Shown here: positions 24,201 to 33,345 of the stretch, one piece after another
How the letters are laid out: each line of letters opens with the position of its first letter
Numbering within the stretch: position 1 is the stretch's first letter
Assembly: GCA_025716855.1 (NCBI GenBank)
Contig: JAIXMQ010000108.1
Span: 1 to 61,207 of the forward strand
DNA length: 61,207 nucleotides
Reading direction: 5' to 3'
From: Pilaira anomala
Lineage: Eukaryota; Mucoromycota; Mucoromycetes; Mucorales; Mucoraceae
The notes under the pieces: model-generated
Databases searched by the model: none
Seen by the model: only the letters and a program-made list of their open reading frames with translations
What the model was told of the DNA's origin: nothing
Position numbers and translations under genes: made by a program

Positions 24201-24632
24201 AGGAGGAGTATTACCTAAAGCGGATTTACCTTGCTTAAATGCTTTCACAACTGCTATTGAATCATTTCTTTGAGCTGCTTCCAAGATGCGAAGATCGATT
24301 TGATCGGGTTCAATAGGTTCAATGGCTTTATACTTATTTTGATTCTTATTTAAACCGGACGATCCAACAGTTTTCCAAGTAGACTGTTGTTGTGGGAAAT
24401 GAGAAAGTGTAGAAGCAGAAGTAGTCGTATTGAGATCGGTTTGATCTTGTTGTTGTTGTTGAATTGACTTTTGACTGAATTGAGTTGGACGAGTGGTTGT
24501 GTATGAAAGTTTACCGGCTGAGACTTGACGGGCTAAAAAGGCTGTAGACTTGGGTGCTGTGAATTGTTTCGTAAGTACACCTTGTCTTGCGACTGTGTTC
24601 AATATGGTGGAAGTTCCTTTCACACCGTACAT
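21264..24632 (-). CDS. Large pentatricopeptide-repeat (PPR) protein, probably mitochondrial
   Basis: A 1122-residue intronless protein made almost entirely of 35-residue helical-hairpin repeats from about residue 140 to the end. Typical PPR signatures recur, such as TYATLIRSLC, YNRLLHGLASRGNTEDAL, YNSMLIAHARKGDLNSAK, TYASVISACIRCS and PTPDHYATLIRSYG. The first 60 residues are basic, rich in Ser/Thr and lack acidic residues (start MYGVKGTSTILNTVARQG), as expected of a mitochondrial targeting sequence. PPR proteins bind organellar RNA in a sequence-specific way and act in its processing, stability or translation. Which RNA is bound cannot be read here. The absence of introns is unusual next to intron-rich neighbours, but common for PPR genes. 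Specific fungal orthologues (Ccm1, Ppr-type translation factors) could not be separated. Confidence 0.9.
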   Translation of the reverse strand: MYGVKGTSTILNTVARQGVLTKQFTAPKSTAFLARQVSAGKLSYTTTRPTQFSQKSIQQQQQDQTDLNTTTSASTLSHFPQQQSTWKTVGSSGLNKNQNKYKAIEPIEPDQIDLRILEAAQRNDSIAVVKAFKQGKSALGNTPPSLSTQTYEAVITAYGKLHKANQPITPLLNAYQDMVATGTPPSSKTYATLIRSLCSRAHEVQMTTNMLHRKIARTGATVDNLGDLESEKNMEQALAIFIQAVKDQRTQAFDTDLYNRLLHGLASRGNTEDALYIYEHLESARNAQPNSLTFVNLMSLFGNAGDLKAVQECFLEYKSMRDTLPQHNPVKIYNALVFAHANAGDIKGALDVVENVMVKDQVPVTIVPYNKILRRACHDNQMETAESIIAKLESDVSLPKPDENTYATILSALSRQLDFDKAPKVYQNLLKHDLSKQYGHLADYAYACSNHHRPDEALKVIQDMSKHGFDLNDNLGEAVVNSYLKENRVEDAVAALNTVISLYAKHHIVNNQSSIAKMAVDMVPQCKDFGSALSILQCMSVYAIHPTPLASRTLLKLYKEVKSDPDQWKQVSTGLSTQSYRILYDAVFRNENYPTDFCTMAFELLEDMNRLNLAPDNGLYVRVMSRMKKYRATEAVERWKKVMAPYISTIQDQIELENKFINSKQVEPLATTDSDLLSSVAVDACLRGEFDSAINVLKNQIVKDGKCPTPEAVRDMIQLSTKAGRLDYAQNIYECVREPYNRLIGGRRLRAISIIYNSMLIAHARKGDLNSAKEFYDTLRKNGLYPDGDAYGSLLSCSSNETTDESTDALAIYKEVKKHNVRPTVYLYNVILSKLAKCRKVDPVLQLFEEMKTFGITPNSITYASVISACIRCSSESRAEHYFDEMIHAPRFQPRIGVFNSMIQYYVQQNPDREKALEYYNLLKKFNLKPSQHTYRLLMEAYANIPAYDMLSAHKLLTDMKKHDGLQPTPDHYATLIRSYGCLHRDVQSALAVYNDMKKTGVQPNEIVYQAMLNTYIDNNDMSHAEELYKEMADQGTKTSAYIENLFITGYGNQKELEKAENVFKKMSEYKKEPSTYEAMAKAYVENGQTELANNVVEQMRARDFPPKVVQGVIQLINQATK

Positions 24633-25103
24633 TCTAATTCTAATTAATTATAAAAACAAAAAAAAAAAGGAAAAAAAAAAAAAAAAAAAAAAAAAAGTTT
24701 TATTTAGGAACTTTTTTTTTTTTTTGTGAGTCAAAATTATCGGAAGCCTGGGGTGACGTGAATTGAATTTTGTTTTTATTTTTTTATTGGATCATTTTAT
24801 TATCTGATTTAATGGCCTGAAAAAAATTATAGAATTTATGGCTTTATTATTTATTAAAGCAGTATTTAAAGATATATATATGTTTTTTTTTAAATAGTTT
24901 CTGTACCTTTTTTTTTAAAAAAAAAAAAACTTGACACAATAAATTCAAGGGGTGGAAAACTAAGTACCTTTTAGTCCCTCCTATTGGATGATTCAGTTTA
25001 AGTTCTTCTGGAAAGTACCAGCTTATTTTTTTTTTTTTTTTTTTTTGACATTTTTCTCACTTTCTCTCCCGAGATTTTCTAAAAAGTAAATTTCAGTACG
25101 TAA

Positions 25104-25450
25104 TGACTCAATGCATTCATTCCAAATTGAGTCACTTCATAACCTTTCACTATCTATTGTCACACGATTCAAGTCTAAATACGGGAAATTCTTATTGTTT
25201 AAACACACACAACTGTTATCAAATCTTAAAAAATATGCTAGTATACAGTGTGTAACAGTTTATACCAGTATTAAATTCCACTATACTTGTACATTAGAGA
25301 TGTTTATTTGCTTTTAATTAGAAACATTTACTTTTTCGGGGTCAAAAATGATATTCATCCGGTTGATTTGTTTATCATTTTAAAACGAAGTAATGAAATC
25401 GCAAAATTCCGGTAGACAATCGATTGAGTCGTATCTTTTTTTTTGACTCA
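25104..25450. promoter_or_regulatory. Cluster of AP-1/Gcn4-like TGACTCA sites
   Basis: TGACTCAAT (25104-25112) and ATTGAGTCA (25126-25134) form a 9-bp perfect inverted repeat separated by 13 bp. A third TGACTCA lies at 25444-25450 and near matches (TTGAGTCG, AGAGTCAT) are close by. TGACTCA is the binding heptamer of fungal bZIP factors such as Gcn4/CpcA. The cluster lies 470-820 bp upstream of the PPR start codon. Occupancy is not shown by the sequence. Confidence 0.4.
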
Positions 25451-26008
25451 TTCGCTATTAAAGTTCAATAAGAGTCATTGAATAAATGATGAATCGTGGT
25501 GAGAACAGGAATTTTGTTTTCTACTGGTCACATACAAAAAAAAAAAAAAAAAACTTTCACCTCTAAAAGCTTTGAGAGTGCCCAGTGTGAATGCCCACTT
25601 TAAACATAAAATGTTTTTTTTTTCCAACAGAAGAGGCATAACTTATTCGTCCATGCAAAGTCTGCTAAGAGAGAATAGAAACAAATTTAAACCCTCAAAA
25701 GCGTAACATCCTAAAAATTCACTACCAGCAGTATTTGAGCGTTACAAATAGTAACTGCTGAAACTATTCTTTTTTTTTTCATTTCGTACCATACATCTAT
25801 CTTATCTTCTTCGATTAGGGCAAATAAAACAACCAAGGAGTATAGACTTTGATTTTTTTATTATTTATTTATTTATTTATTTATTTTGTACAGTAAAACT
25901 CACTTTTGGTTAATTGCTTTAAGCATTACCTTTAAAACTTGATCTTTTTACTTTTGTACCTGAATTCGCTTGGATTCGAAAAGTTTATTCATTGAGTATA
26001 TCTTTTAC

Positions 26009-26047
<39 letters not shown>

Positions 26048-27045
26048 ACTCTTATTTTATTAAGTCGTGTTCTTCTACTTGTCAAACAGGAGCTGGTGCT
26101 CTCACTTTTTTATTTACTTTTTTTTTTTTATTCACTTACTTTTTTACTTTACCATAGCATTGTTACGCAAAAATTTGCTCTCATCTCAAAGCAACATCGT
26201 TTTTAATTTATACCGATTATACACTTTTATTAGGAGTTAATGGTAATTATTGAAGGAAAATTCCGTTTAAAGAAAAAAAAAAAAAAAAAAAAACTTGATT
26301 TAAAAAAATAGATATACAGAATAGAAATGCAGAATAAAAAAAATCAACTTTACGTTTAATTAATGAAGATACCAAGAGAAAGGGTTATACAAATACAAAT
26401 ACACAAAGGATTAGATTAATTATGTCTTTTTAGAAATAAACAGGTTATACTTATACAGCGAGTACATCAACAGGGAGGAGCGATAACCTCTCCGGAAAAA
26501 TTATATTTCTTTGTTGCTACTGGTGGTTGTACATAATAGCGGTAACGGGCCAGAGCAATTGGTGGGGCTAGAAAAAGTCATGGGGATTGCAGCTCTGTTG
26601 AGAGGAGGGAGGTACGAGAAAGAAGAAGGCTTGAAAACAGTTTCTTTTGTATGTATTGTTGGTAAAGTTTATAATATAATTAAGAGTCATGTAAAATTTA
26701 TGGCGAGTATTTATAATAAATTTTTTTTCTGTTATTAATCCAACAACTCTTTGTCTTTGATCCGATTTTATTCATGAAGTGAAAAATTGAAAATTGCCTT
26801 TAACTCTTTCACCGATTATATGTAAGGCTTACCATATAAAACTAATAAAAGAAAAACCTAAAAATAATAATGTAAGTAGGCAAGGTACACTCCAAATTTT
26901 AAAAATAAAAATAAAAATTCACTTTTTGTCATAAATTATTTTTATTTCTTACATTTGGATTCCCTTGGATATTAAACTCTCCATTGTATTTTACTTTACT
27001 TTATCAAGTCGTTCTACTTGTCAACAGGAACTGGTGCTCACGAAA
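26048..27045 (+). repeat. Two diverged copies of a short segment, about 0.95 kb apart
   Basis: Copy 1 near 26055-26105 and copy 2 near 26995-27042 share TTCTACTTGTCAA(A)CAGGA followed by CTGGTGCTC and preceded by ATCAAGTCG/ATTAAGTCG. The match is about 45 bp with small indels. Flanking A/T-rich sequence also looks related. The origin could be an old local duplication or two fragments of a dispersed element. Confidence 0.5.
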
Positions 27046-27142
27046 CTCTTTTTATCTTTATCGAACTTCTTTTTCTTTAACCACGAACAAACTACTTTTA
27101 ACAGAGGGATATGTTACACATGTCTACGTACACCTGCAGATG

Positions 27143-27162
27143 GATAAAAAAAATAAAAAAGA
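27143..27162 (-). terminator. Pol III T-tract terminator of tRNA-Arg
   Basis: On the - strand, T6 then A then T8 begin about 11 bp after the tRNA 3' end. Four or more T suffice for Pol III termination. Confidence 0.75.
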
Positions 27163-27170
27163 TATGATGT

Positions 27171-27242
27171 GAGGCTACCAGGGGTCGAACCTGGAATCTC
27201 CTGATTCGTAGTCAGACGCCTTATCCATTGGGCCATAGCCCC
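27171..27242 (-). tRNA. tRNA-Arg, anticodon ACG
   Basis: A 72-nt cloverleaf without intron. Acceptor arm GGGGCTA pairs with TAGCCTC (one G-T). The D arm contains GGCCCAATGGATAAGGC, the T arm CCAGGTTCGACCCCTGG. The anticodon stem TCTGA/TCAGG encloses loop CTACGAA, giving anticodon ACG (reads CGU, and CGC after A34-to-inosine). Box A and Box B are intact. Downstream on the - strand are T-runs of 6 and 8 (27144-27160), a good RNA polymerase III terminator. Confidence 0.95.
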
Positions 27243-27299
27243 TCACATGTTAATTAAATTTAAAAGTAATATATAATTGTATTTATTAAATAAAAATTG

Positions 27300-27328
27300 A
27301 TCACGTGATAAACACGTGAGATACGCGT
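27300..27328. promoter_or_regulatory. Three palindromic motifs upstream of tRNA-Arg
   Basis: ATCACGTGAT (27300-27309), CACGTG (27313-27318) and ACGCGT (27323-27328) follow each other with a 3-5 bp gap. CACGTG is the E-box bound by Cbf1/Pho4-type bHLH factors and ACGCGT is the MluI cell-cycle box core. The cluster is 58-86 bp upstream of the tRNA 5' end. It is the nearest recognisable feature to the tRNA gene. Confidence 0.4.
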
Positions 27329-27505
27329 GATTTGAGTTTTGGATATTGCAGTCAATATGGAAGAGACGTCAAAGTCATAAGTAGTAGTAGAAATAGATAG
27401 AACAATAGGTCATAATATGCATACATAGAGCTTCCCCCCGATCGCTTATCATACGAGACTACTTTTTCTTTTGAGAAGGGATTTAACATTCTGCTTAAAA
27501 GGGAG

Positions 27506-27583
27506 TCTCATTATTCAACAACTACTGATCTAATTAATATGCGGTCTCATTATTCAACAACTACTAATCTAATTAATGTGCGG
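27506..27583 (+). repeat. 39-bp tandem direct repeat, two copies
   Basis: 27506-27544 and 27545-27583 start TCTCATTATTCAACAACTAC and differ at only two positions. A simple recent local duplication; no function is evident. Confidence 0.8.
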
Positions 27584-27951
27584 CTGAAATATTATGCAAT
27601 TATCCATAACAAAACTGGTCATAAAATTTATAAGACAATCAGAGCCTTACTATGTTGTTTAAGACATTTCGTTTCGCCAAAAAAATGGACAACAATGAAT
27701 GAGTCTGAATTTAATCAACTTCTATTTGTCTCAAAATAGTTTGGGTAACCTACAAATGTTCTCCCCCATAAGCCTATAACATCTTCTCAATGCATTAAGG
27801 TATAGAACAATGAGATAAAACGTGATTTATTGCGTCATTTTAGTCAATACTTTACAAAAAAAAAAACAAAAAAAAAAAAAAAAAAATAGAGAGAGAAAGA
27901 GAGAGAGAGAGAGGGAGGGTAATTATACTTTATGTAAGAAAAAGAAAAAAT

Positions 27952-28655
27952 TTAATAATTGTAGTTATCACGAGAGAAATTGGGGTCTTGAATAAAGGCA
28001 GCAAGCACTTTACTACCGGTTTGTAATAAAGGATGACCAGCAACACTATTGTAAAGTTAATAATTATCATTATCAGTCCCCTTCTTTCTTTTTTTTTTTT
28101 TTTCCTCTCTTTTATAAAAACTTACATTTGTAAAAATCTTTCTAAACCTTCTCTACGTTGTTCAATCACCTCATCTGCAAATCTATTTGTAAAGACTTTA
28201 CCGGGCAAAGGAGGAATGTTGACTCTAGTTGATTCACGTTCCAATACATCTCGAAACCACTCGAAATCACTATATCTTCTACGAACTGCCGATTGTTTCA
28301 ACTTGAAAGCCGGGATGTTTGTCTGAAAAAAAAAAAAAAACGAGAATATTTAACATCTATTTAAAAAGTATATTATCTGTCAGGTGCTTACTCTACAAAG
28401 AATCTCGTAGTCAGTATACATTTTACGGCCAAAGCCTATTTTTAAAAAAGAGAGTTGCCCAAGTTAATATATAGTTATATAACAAAAGTGCAAACAAGTA
28501 GTTTTTTTTTTTTTTTTACCGTGTGTTTGAGGGTTCTTTACTTCAATTTCTAAAAAGTTTTCTGGAATACCATAACGTTCTTCAATAGTTTGATCCCGGG
28601 TTGAAGCACCTGTCATTGATTGAAAAGACTGAAACTTGTGTGGTCCTGCTGACAT
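27952..28655 (-). CDS. SNX3: Sorting nexin SNX3/Grd19 (PX domain)
   Basis: Endosomal protein that binds phosphatidylinositol 3-phosphate and works with retromer to recycle cargo to the Golgi. Four exons: 28655-28520, 28435-28392, 28322-28126, 28045-27952; 156 residues, close to the ~160 aa of SNX3. A short N-terminus precedes the PX domain: [29 protein letters not shown], then the PI3P-binding RRRYSDFEW, the PPLPGK loop, and [11 protein letters not shown] with AGHPLL. No BAR domain follows, matching the SNX3 class. The RRYSDF and PPLPGK motifs make the call firm. It is in tandem with TRM1, whose stop codon lies 125 bp upstream, so this short gap holds the SNX3 promoter. Confidence 0.93.
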
Positions 28656-28780
28656 TATTTTATTGTATATATAAAAGAGATAGATATATTAAAAAAAAAA
28701 AAAAAAAGGCAAAAAAAAATATAGAACGGTTTTTTTTCTTGAAATAAACCAAACTGAGATTTAAATGGTAATTTGCTACT

Positions 28781-30590
28781 TTATTCAAAGACTTGTTCAT
28801 CTGTCTTTCTCTTTTGACCTGCTCTTGCTTTAGGACCCCAATTGGCAGTAGGATTAACTTGATAACGTACTAAATGTTCAGATTTAGATTCAGCAGTAGC
28901 CTTAGGATGCCTTGTGAAATCAACTTCAATTGTAGGTTCTTTAGCAAGAATAGCTCTTGCAGGAGAATTCTCTGCAATGTTATTCATCACAACAGGATTC
29001 TTTTTAACCCAAGCTCTCATAATATCCCACATAACATGAGAAGGTGCATCTGTCTTGATTGATTGCTTTCCACAATGAGAAGATGATACTTTATAACCTG
29101 CGTTAAGGATAGCAGAAAAGAGATCGAGTAATGGAATACTATTACAATGAACTGTACCGCATAATCTTGCTAATGTCCAGTAGAATGGTGTATGAATTTC
29201 TTCCTTAATTACTGATAACATACCCTTCATACGTGCGGCAGTTCCATAACACGATTCGTTATCCTTAACATGTTGAAGCATCTTGGCAACAAAATCGTCA
29301 TCATAAATATTATCTACCCAAGCAGGACCACCAATCTAAATAAAAGTATATTAGCACCGCATAATTACTTTAAAATCGGAAAAAAAAAATCAAACTTACA
29401 TGATGAATATTGTTACAGTTATCACATAATTTGTTAACAGTGGGACCTGTACCAGGTGTATGTCTTTCAGCTCCATTTGATTCCTTAATTGTAATCTTAC
29501 CAAGGTGTTGAACAGAATAAGCATGACATCCAGAACATTCATATACAACACCCATCTTGGAAGCAGATTTCTTTACTTGTTGAGGAGAAGTATATACACG
29601 AACAAATACACGTAAATAGAAATCAATGCTACAAGATACAAGAGGAACAATATGACGCTTATAACGACCAGCAGAAGTTTGCAACATTTGTAAAACTAAA
29701 CGAAGTGCCATTTCATGAGGGAACATACCCTTTAAAGGCATACCACCATATTTACCGAAACTATCCAAAAAAAAAAAATTAATATTAAGTGCATATCCTC
29801 TGTATGCATCATGGTTTACCATGTTTCTGGATGCATAGAACCAGCAAGAATAGCAAGATCAGTACAGGTGACACACAATAAACCACCATCAGATACAGCT
29901 TGAACAGCACCATCCACAAAGGGAGCAGCACTTCCATAAGGATCTAAATCAACAACATCGAATTTATTATCGGTACCAATGGTATCATACATGACACGCA
30001 TGGCATCACCATGGTTAGGCTTCATTAAATCTTCAGTCAAACCATTATATCTTAAGTTTCTTTTAATCGATTCTATAGCGTCTAATTCGATATCATTACA
30101 AACAACTTGCTTTAATTTTGGGATTTCTTTAGCATAACGAACAGATCTTAAACCACTAGCTGCTAAAGCTTCAAGCACAGTAAAGTTATTAGAGTTGTTA
30201 TGTTTATCTAAAGCCTTTTGAATAGCATCCTTTGACGTTTCGTCTATTATAATGTTTTTTTTTTTAAATGTTTAGAAAAAAAAAAGTGGAGAGAGCAATA
30301 GAAAAAGAAAAACAAGTAGTAGTAGTAGTGGTACCTTTTGCTCTAGCTAACTTTTTCTCCATACGCTCAGCTTTTTCTTGATTAAAGATTTCACTCCAAG
30401 TACGAATGGCAGCAATAGACATGTCACGGTTGAACTGTTGTACAGGGTTATAAAAGACTTCATTATGCTTTGGGAAAAGAATAGTTGCTTGTCCCTCGGT
30501 AACAGTATTATACTGTGTAATATCGATATCAGGCGTTAAAGAAGACATGGTACGTTTATTTCTATAAAATAGTCTTTTGAAACGAAACAT
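28781..30590 (-). CDS. TRM1: tRNA (guanine26-N2)-dimethyltransferase Trm1
   Basis: Makes N2,N2-dimethylguanosine at position 26 of nuclear and mitochondrial tRNAs, using S-adenosylmethionine. Four exons: 30590-30335, 30243-29820, 29760-29400, 29335-28781; 531 residues from the first ATG. Seen motifs: an N-terminal NPVQQFNRD segment, the SAM fold [16 protein letters not shown], the catalytic [13 protein letters not shown] motif, HPETCFGKYGGM, and a zinc site with CSGC and CDNC pairs. The C-terminus is basic (KARAGQKRK), a plausible nuclear signal. Two in-frame ATGs occur: 30590, giving the extension [14 protein letters not shown] with no acidic residue, and 30548, giving MSSLTPDI. The longer form looks mitochondrial. 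Yeast TRM1 is known to use two starts this way; here it is inferred. It is in tandem between PTRHD1 and SNX3. Confidence 0.93.
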
Positions 30591-30683
30591 TCGAATCAAT
30601 TTCAATTGAAAAAAAGATTTTTCCTTTGCCTCAATGATCTGAGACTCAATGTGACCTTTTTTTTTATTTATTTATTCTACTGT

Positions 30684-31227
30684 CTATCTGTACAAAGAGC
30701 AACACTTCTTAAAAGCTTCTAATACTTCAGGGCTACGAGAACGTAAAGGAGCTGTGGCTAAAGCAGTAGGAATATTTTCTGGTTGTTCAATCCATTTTTT
30801 AAAAGGCACATTATGTGTTTCTAATACTTGTTCCAATTTTTCTAAAGAACCTTCATTCTTAGTCTATTAAAATAGAATTTTACGCGTCAAAAAAAATAAA
30901 TAAATAAAAAAAAAGATTTACATGTTACTTACTTCCAACACGACTTTATGCATACTATCTAAATCATTAAGATATTCTTTTGTATTTTCATCTTCACGCG
31001 TCATATGTAAAATAGCAGTAGCTGCGTGACAAGCTTGCGTCATGACACTATAAAAAAGCGTGTTAAACACGTCATTTTTAATATATACTATATTTTTTAT
31101 ACCTGCCAGTAGGCCATTGCAATTTCTAAAGTAATTTAGTTTTAATATAAGAATACAACAACTAATAAATTTGATCTACTTTGGCAAGGTCCTTACGGAC
31201 GACAATGAACATTGTTAAGGGTTCCAT
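30684..31227 (-). CDS. PTRHD1: PTRHD1-like peptidyl-tRNA hydrolase 2-domain protein
   Basis: Small protein of the bacterial-like/archaeal PTH2 fold; animal PTRHD1 is the closest relative recognised. Four exons: 31227-31180, 31125-31103, 31047-30933, 30863-30684; 121 residues. Seen: MEPLTMFIVVRKDL at the start, KLQWPTGSVMTQACHAATAIL, which corresponds to the PTH2 helix with QACHA, then HKVVLE, EQVLETHNVPFKKWIEQPE and NIPTALATAP. The length matches PTRHD1 (~140 aa). Whether this subfamily is a true hydrolase is uncertain, as PTRHD1 itself has weakly documented activity. It diverges from DAD3 over 101 bp and lies 93 bp upstream of the TRM1 first ATG in the same orientation. Exon 2 is only 23 nt. 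Confidence 0.85.
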
Positions 31228-31328
31228 TTCTTTTCTTTTTTTTTACAGAGTAAGAAAGAAGAAAAGTCACAATTATAATTTCTTTTTCTCTCTTTTTTTT
31301 TTATACACATTTTTTTTTAAAAAAAAAG
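31228..31328. promoter_or_regulatory. Bidirectional promoter, PTRHD1 / DAD3
   Basis: Only 101 bp separate the divergent start codons. The DAD3 side ends in a T9A9 junction (31310-31327) that puts an A-run one base before the ATG. The rest is pyrimidine-rich on the + strand. No TATA box is evident. Confidence 0.5.
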
Positions 31329-31659
31329 ATGCCAGCATTAGAAGAAGCTATTATAAGTGAAACTCAATTACTATTAGAACACACAAGCAAGGTTTGCTTA
31401 TTCAAAAAAGAATATATATATATTATATATATAAAAACAAAAATATTTTTTAAAAAAAACGAGAACCCTTGATATTGAAACCATGTTATTGTAGATCAAT
31501 GCTACTTTGAAAGAATTAAATGACGTTCAAATCATTGCAATGATTGAGAAGTTACGACAAGTAGAGAAAAAGATGTCTACAGTGTTTACATTTTTTAAAG
31601 CATCCATGTATACCAATAATTATGAAGAAAAAGAGGATACAAATAGACCAATTATATAA
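31329..31659 (+). CDS. DAD3: DASH/Dam1 complex subunit Dad3
   Basis: Component of the fungal outer kinetochore DASH ring that couples chromosomes to microtubules. Two exons: 31329-31391 and 31495-31659; 75 residues, short as expected. The predicted chain is a helical coiled coil ending in IEKLRQVEKKMSTVFTFFKA, matching the conserved LR-x-LE-x-K-x-x-x-V-x-T-x-x-KAS signature of Dad3. The start ATG follows the T9A9 tract at the DAD3 side of the PTRHD1/DAD3 promoter. The stop codon is 5 bp from the stop of the convergent HMG-like gene. Other short DASH subunits were considered, but the KAS-containing C-terminus favours Dad3. Confidence 0.8.
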
Positions 31660-31664
31660 ACATT

Positions 31665-32194
31665 TTATTTCTTTTCTTCTTCTTCCTTCTTCTTGTTCTT
31701 GGGGTTATCGCTAGACTTGGCCCAGTTTTGAGCCTAAAATAAAAATTTTGTCAAATTCAGCTAAAAAAAAAAAAAAAAAGCCATCAAAAAAAAAAAAATT
31801 AAAAAAAATACTTACAGCTTGCTTGAAAGCCTGTATTATTGTTAAAAAAAAAATTATCAATTAGAAAAAAACACGTCCAAAATACACGAATAAATAAAAC
31901 TTACATCCTTGTGAGAAATACCGGGTGTAGTTTCCTTGACCTTAGAAAGTTCAGTCTATTACAAAAAAAAAAAAAAGTGAATACGTTATACTTTCCATTT
32001 TTTGATTTTATTAGTACTATACCTTCATGAACATGTTGTAAGGAGACAACTTCTTGGCTATAGGATAGAAAAAAAAAGACATTTGTTTATATCCATGTCG
32101 ACTGTGTACGATATTTTTTTTTTTTTTTAAAAAATAGAAAATTAATCGATTTATATCACTTACGGGACTTCTTGGTAATCTTCTCTTTGGCCAT
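31665..32194 (-). CDS. Small YABBY/HMG-box-like DNA-binding protein
   Basis: A 66-residue basic protein from five exons: 32194-32164, 32057-32023, 31955-31905, 31830-31816, 31733-31665. The order of motifs, KKLSPYNMFMKTELSKVKE, then PGISHKDAFKQAAQNW and SSDNPKNKK, matches the HMG-box-like (YABBY-type) fold found in small fungal proteins with SAYNVFVKE...HKEAF...W. Such proteins bind DNA without strong specificity and are probably nuclear. The C-terminus is a Lys/Glu-rich tail. Exon 4 has only 15 nt and encodes AFKQA; leaving it out keeps frame but removes part of the conserved helix. The gene converges on DAD3 with a 5-bp gap. Start: first ATG in the sense strand, MAKEKITKKS. The exact cellular role is unknown. 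Confidence 0.8.
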
Positions 32195-33345
32195 TTTAAT
32201 TCTTTTTTATATTTAAATTGGAAAAAAAAGAAAAGTATATATAAAAATTTCTCATTATCATTTTTTATAAGAAAAAAATGTAATCTACCCAATAAAAAAT
32301 AGCGTGACGTAAATTTATTAGGACATTTAATTTTTTTTTTTGTAAAGGGATTCACGGGTGTGTAAATGAGAAGATCTAGCAAATGAGAAAATAAATAGGT
32401 GGCTTTATCGAGTGTAATGAAACAATTTTTCTTTAGAGGTAAAAAAAAAAAAAAAAAAAAAAAGCTGGTTATTCTTAGTCCAGAGAGTAGTATATATAAA
32501 TTATATACTACATTTGGTACGTGTCCAACTGCTTTCTTGAACGCATATAAATACCAATGATTTCAAGAAGGTTAAGCCTTGTTTCTTAAATCATCAGAAG
32601 GAAGCAGTCCATCAAAAGGAAGCAGTCCATCAGTCCAACAGAGCAAAGGATAGCTTCTCTGACTTTTTTTTTTCATTTTGGCAACATAAGTATACATTAA
32701 AAATATGATACAATATAGTTTGAAAAAAGTAAATTTTATCGTTATTATCAAAAATCGTACATCCATTAAAATTCTGTGCTATATCCCAGGTAACCACCAC
32801 TATATTTGAATTAAAAGCATAGCAACTATCTCTCTTTTAAGTCCCATATCGTCCTGACAACGGTATGATGTAATGGGTAGAATAAGAGAAACGAGATATA
32901 GAAAGACAAATGTAAAACATGTTCATTTTTGTCCTTGGAAAAAGCGAGAATAAATAATTAATACATATATTCAGAAAGCTAACTTATTGCAGCTGCCTTT
33001 AATAAACATTTATATAATCTGTGAGTTAAGAGACTTGCGTGTCGTAGCACACCACTCCAAATCTCATCTTTCCATTTAATGTTTTTTATCAAAACCTTTC
33101 TTTGTGATTAATTTCATTTTTAACATATCTATTAGTTGCCAGACTTTAGTGAGAATGTCCCTCCCCTGTCCTCTTTATACACACAAAACTGATAATCATC
33201 ATATTTTAAAGCTCAAGCTCCTCTATCCCTTTTTTTAAGCTCAAAGTCGCATTTATGAGAACCCACGTCACGTTTAATAAATGAGTATTTGGTGACATGT
33301 GATTTGTCCGTTCCTTTTTCTCTCTTCTTATTTATTTCTCATACT
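32195..33345. other. Intergenic, no gene seen
   Basis: Contains AT-rich spacer, an A-run at 32441-32463, a TA-rich palindromic stretch near 32490-32512, and a short direct repeat at about 32600-32635 (AAGGAAGCAGTCCATCA, twice). The final 150 bp should hold the promoter of the TRAF-type gene. No coding sequence is recognised. Confidence 0.55.

Larger units (their letters stand above)
24633..27170. other. Intergenic region upstream of the PPR gene
   Basis: Contains the PPR promoter with a poly-A-rich leader (24660-24695), T/A tracts (24908-24929), a cluster of TGACTCA-type sites (25104-25450), an (ATTT)n run near 25860, an A-run at 26011-26045, and two related copies of a short segment (about 26048-26100 and 26990-27040). 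No gene can be supported. Confidence 0.5.
27243..27951. other. Intergenic region between tRNA-Arg and SNX3
   Basis: Contains the palindrome cluster, a 39-bp direct repeat at 27506-27583, a 66-codon open frame without known motif, and an A-run plus (GA)n at 27854-27918. No gene is supported. Confidence 0.5.

Noticed and set aside
30591..30605. TRM1 start at 30605
   Set aside because: The codon there is TTG; the first ATG in frame is at 30590.
32017..32382. 121-codon - strand frame
   Set aside because: Only its last 14 codons are real (exon 2 of the HMG-like gene); the rest is intron and leader.
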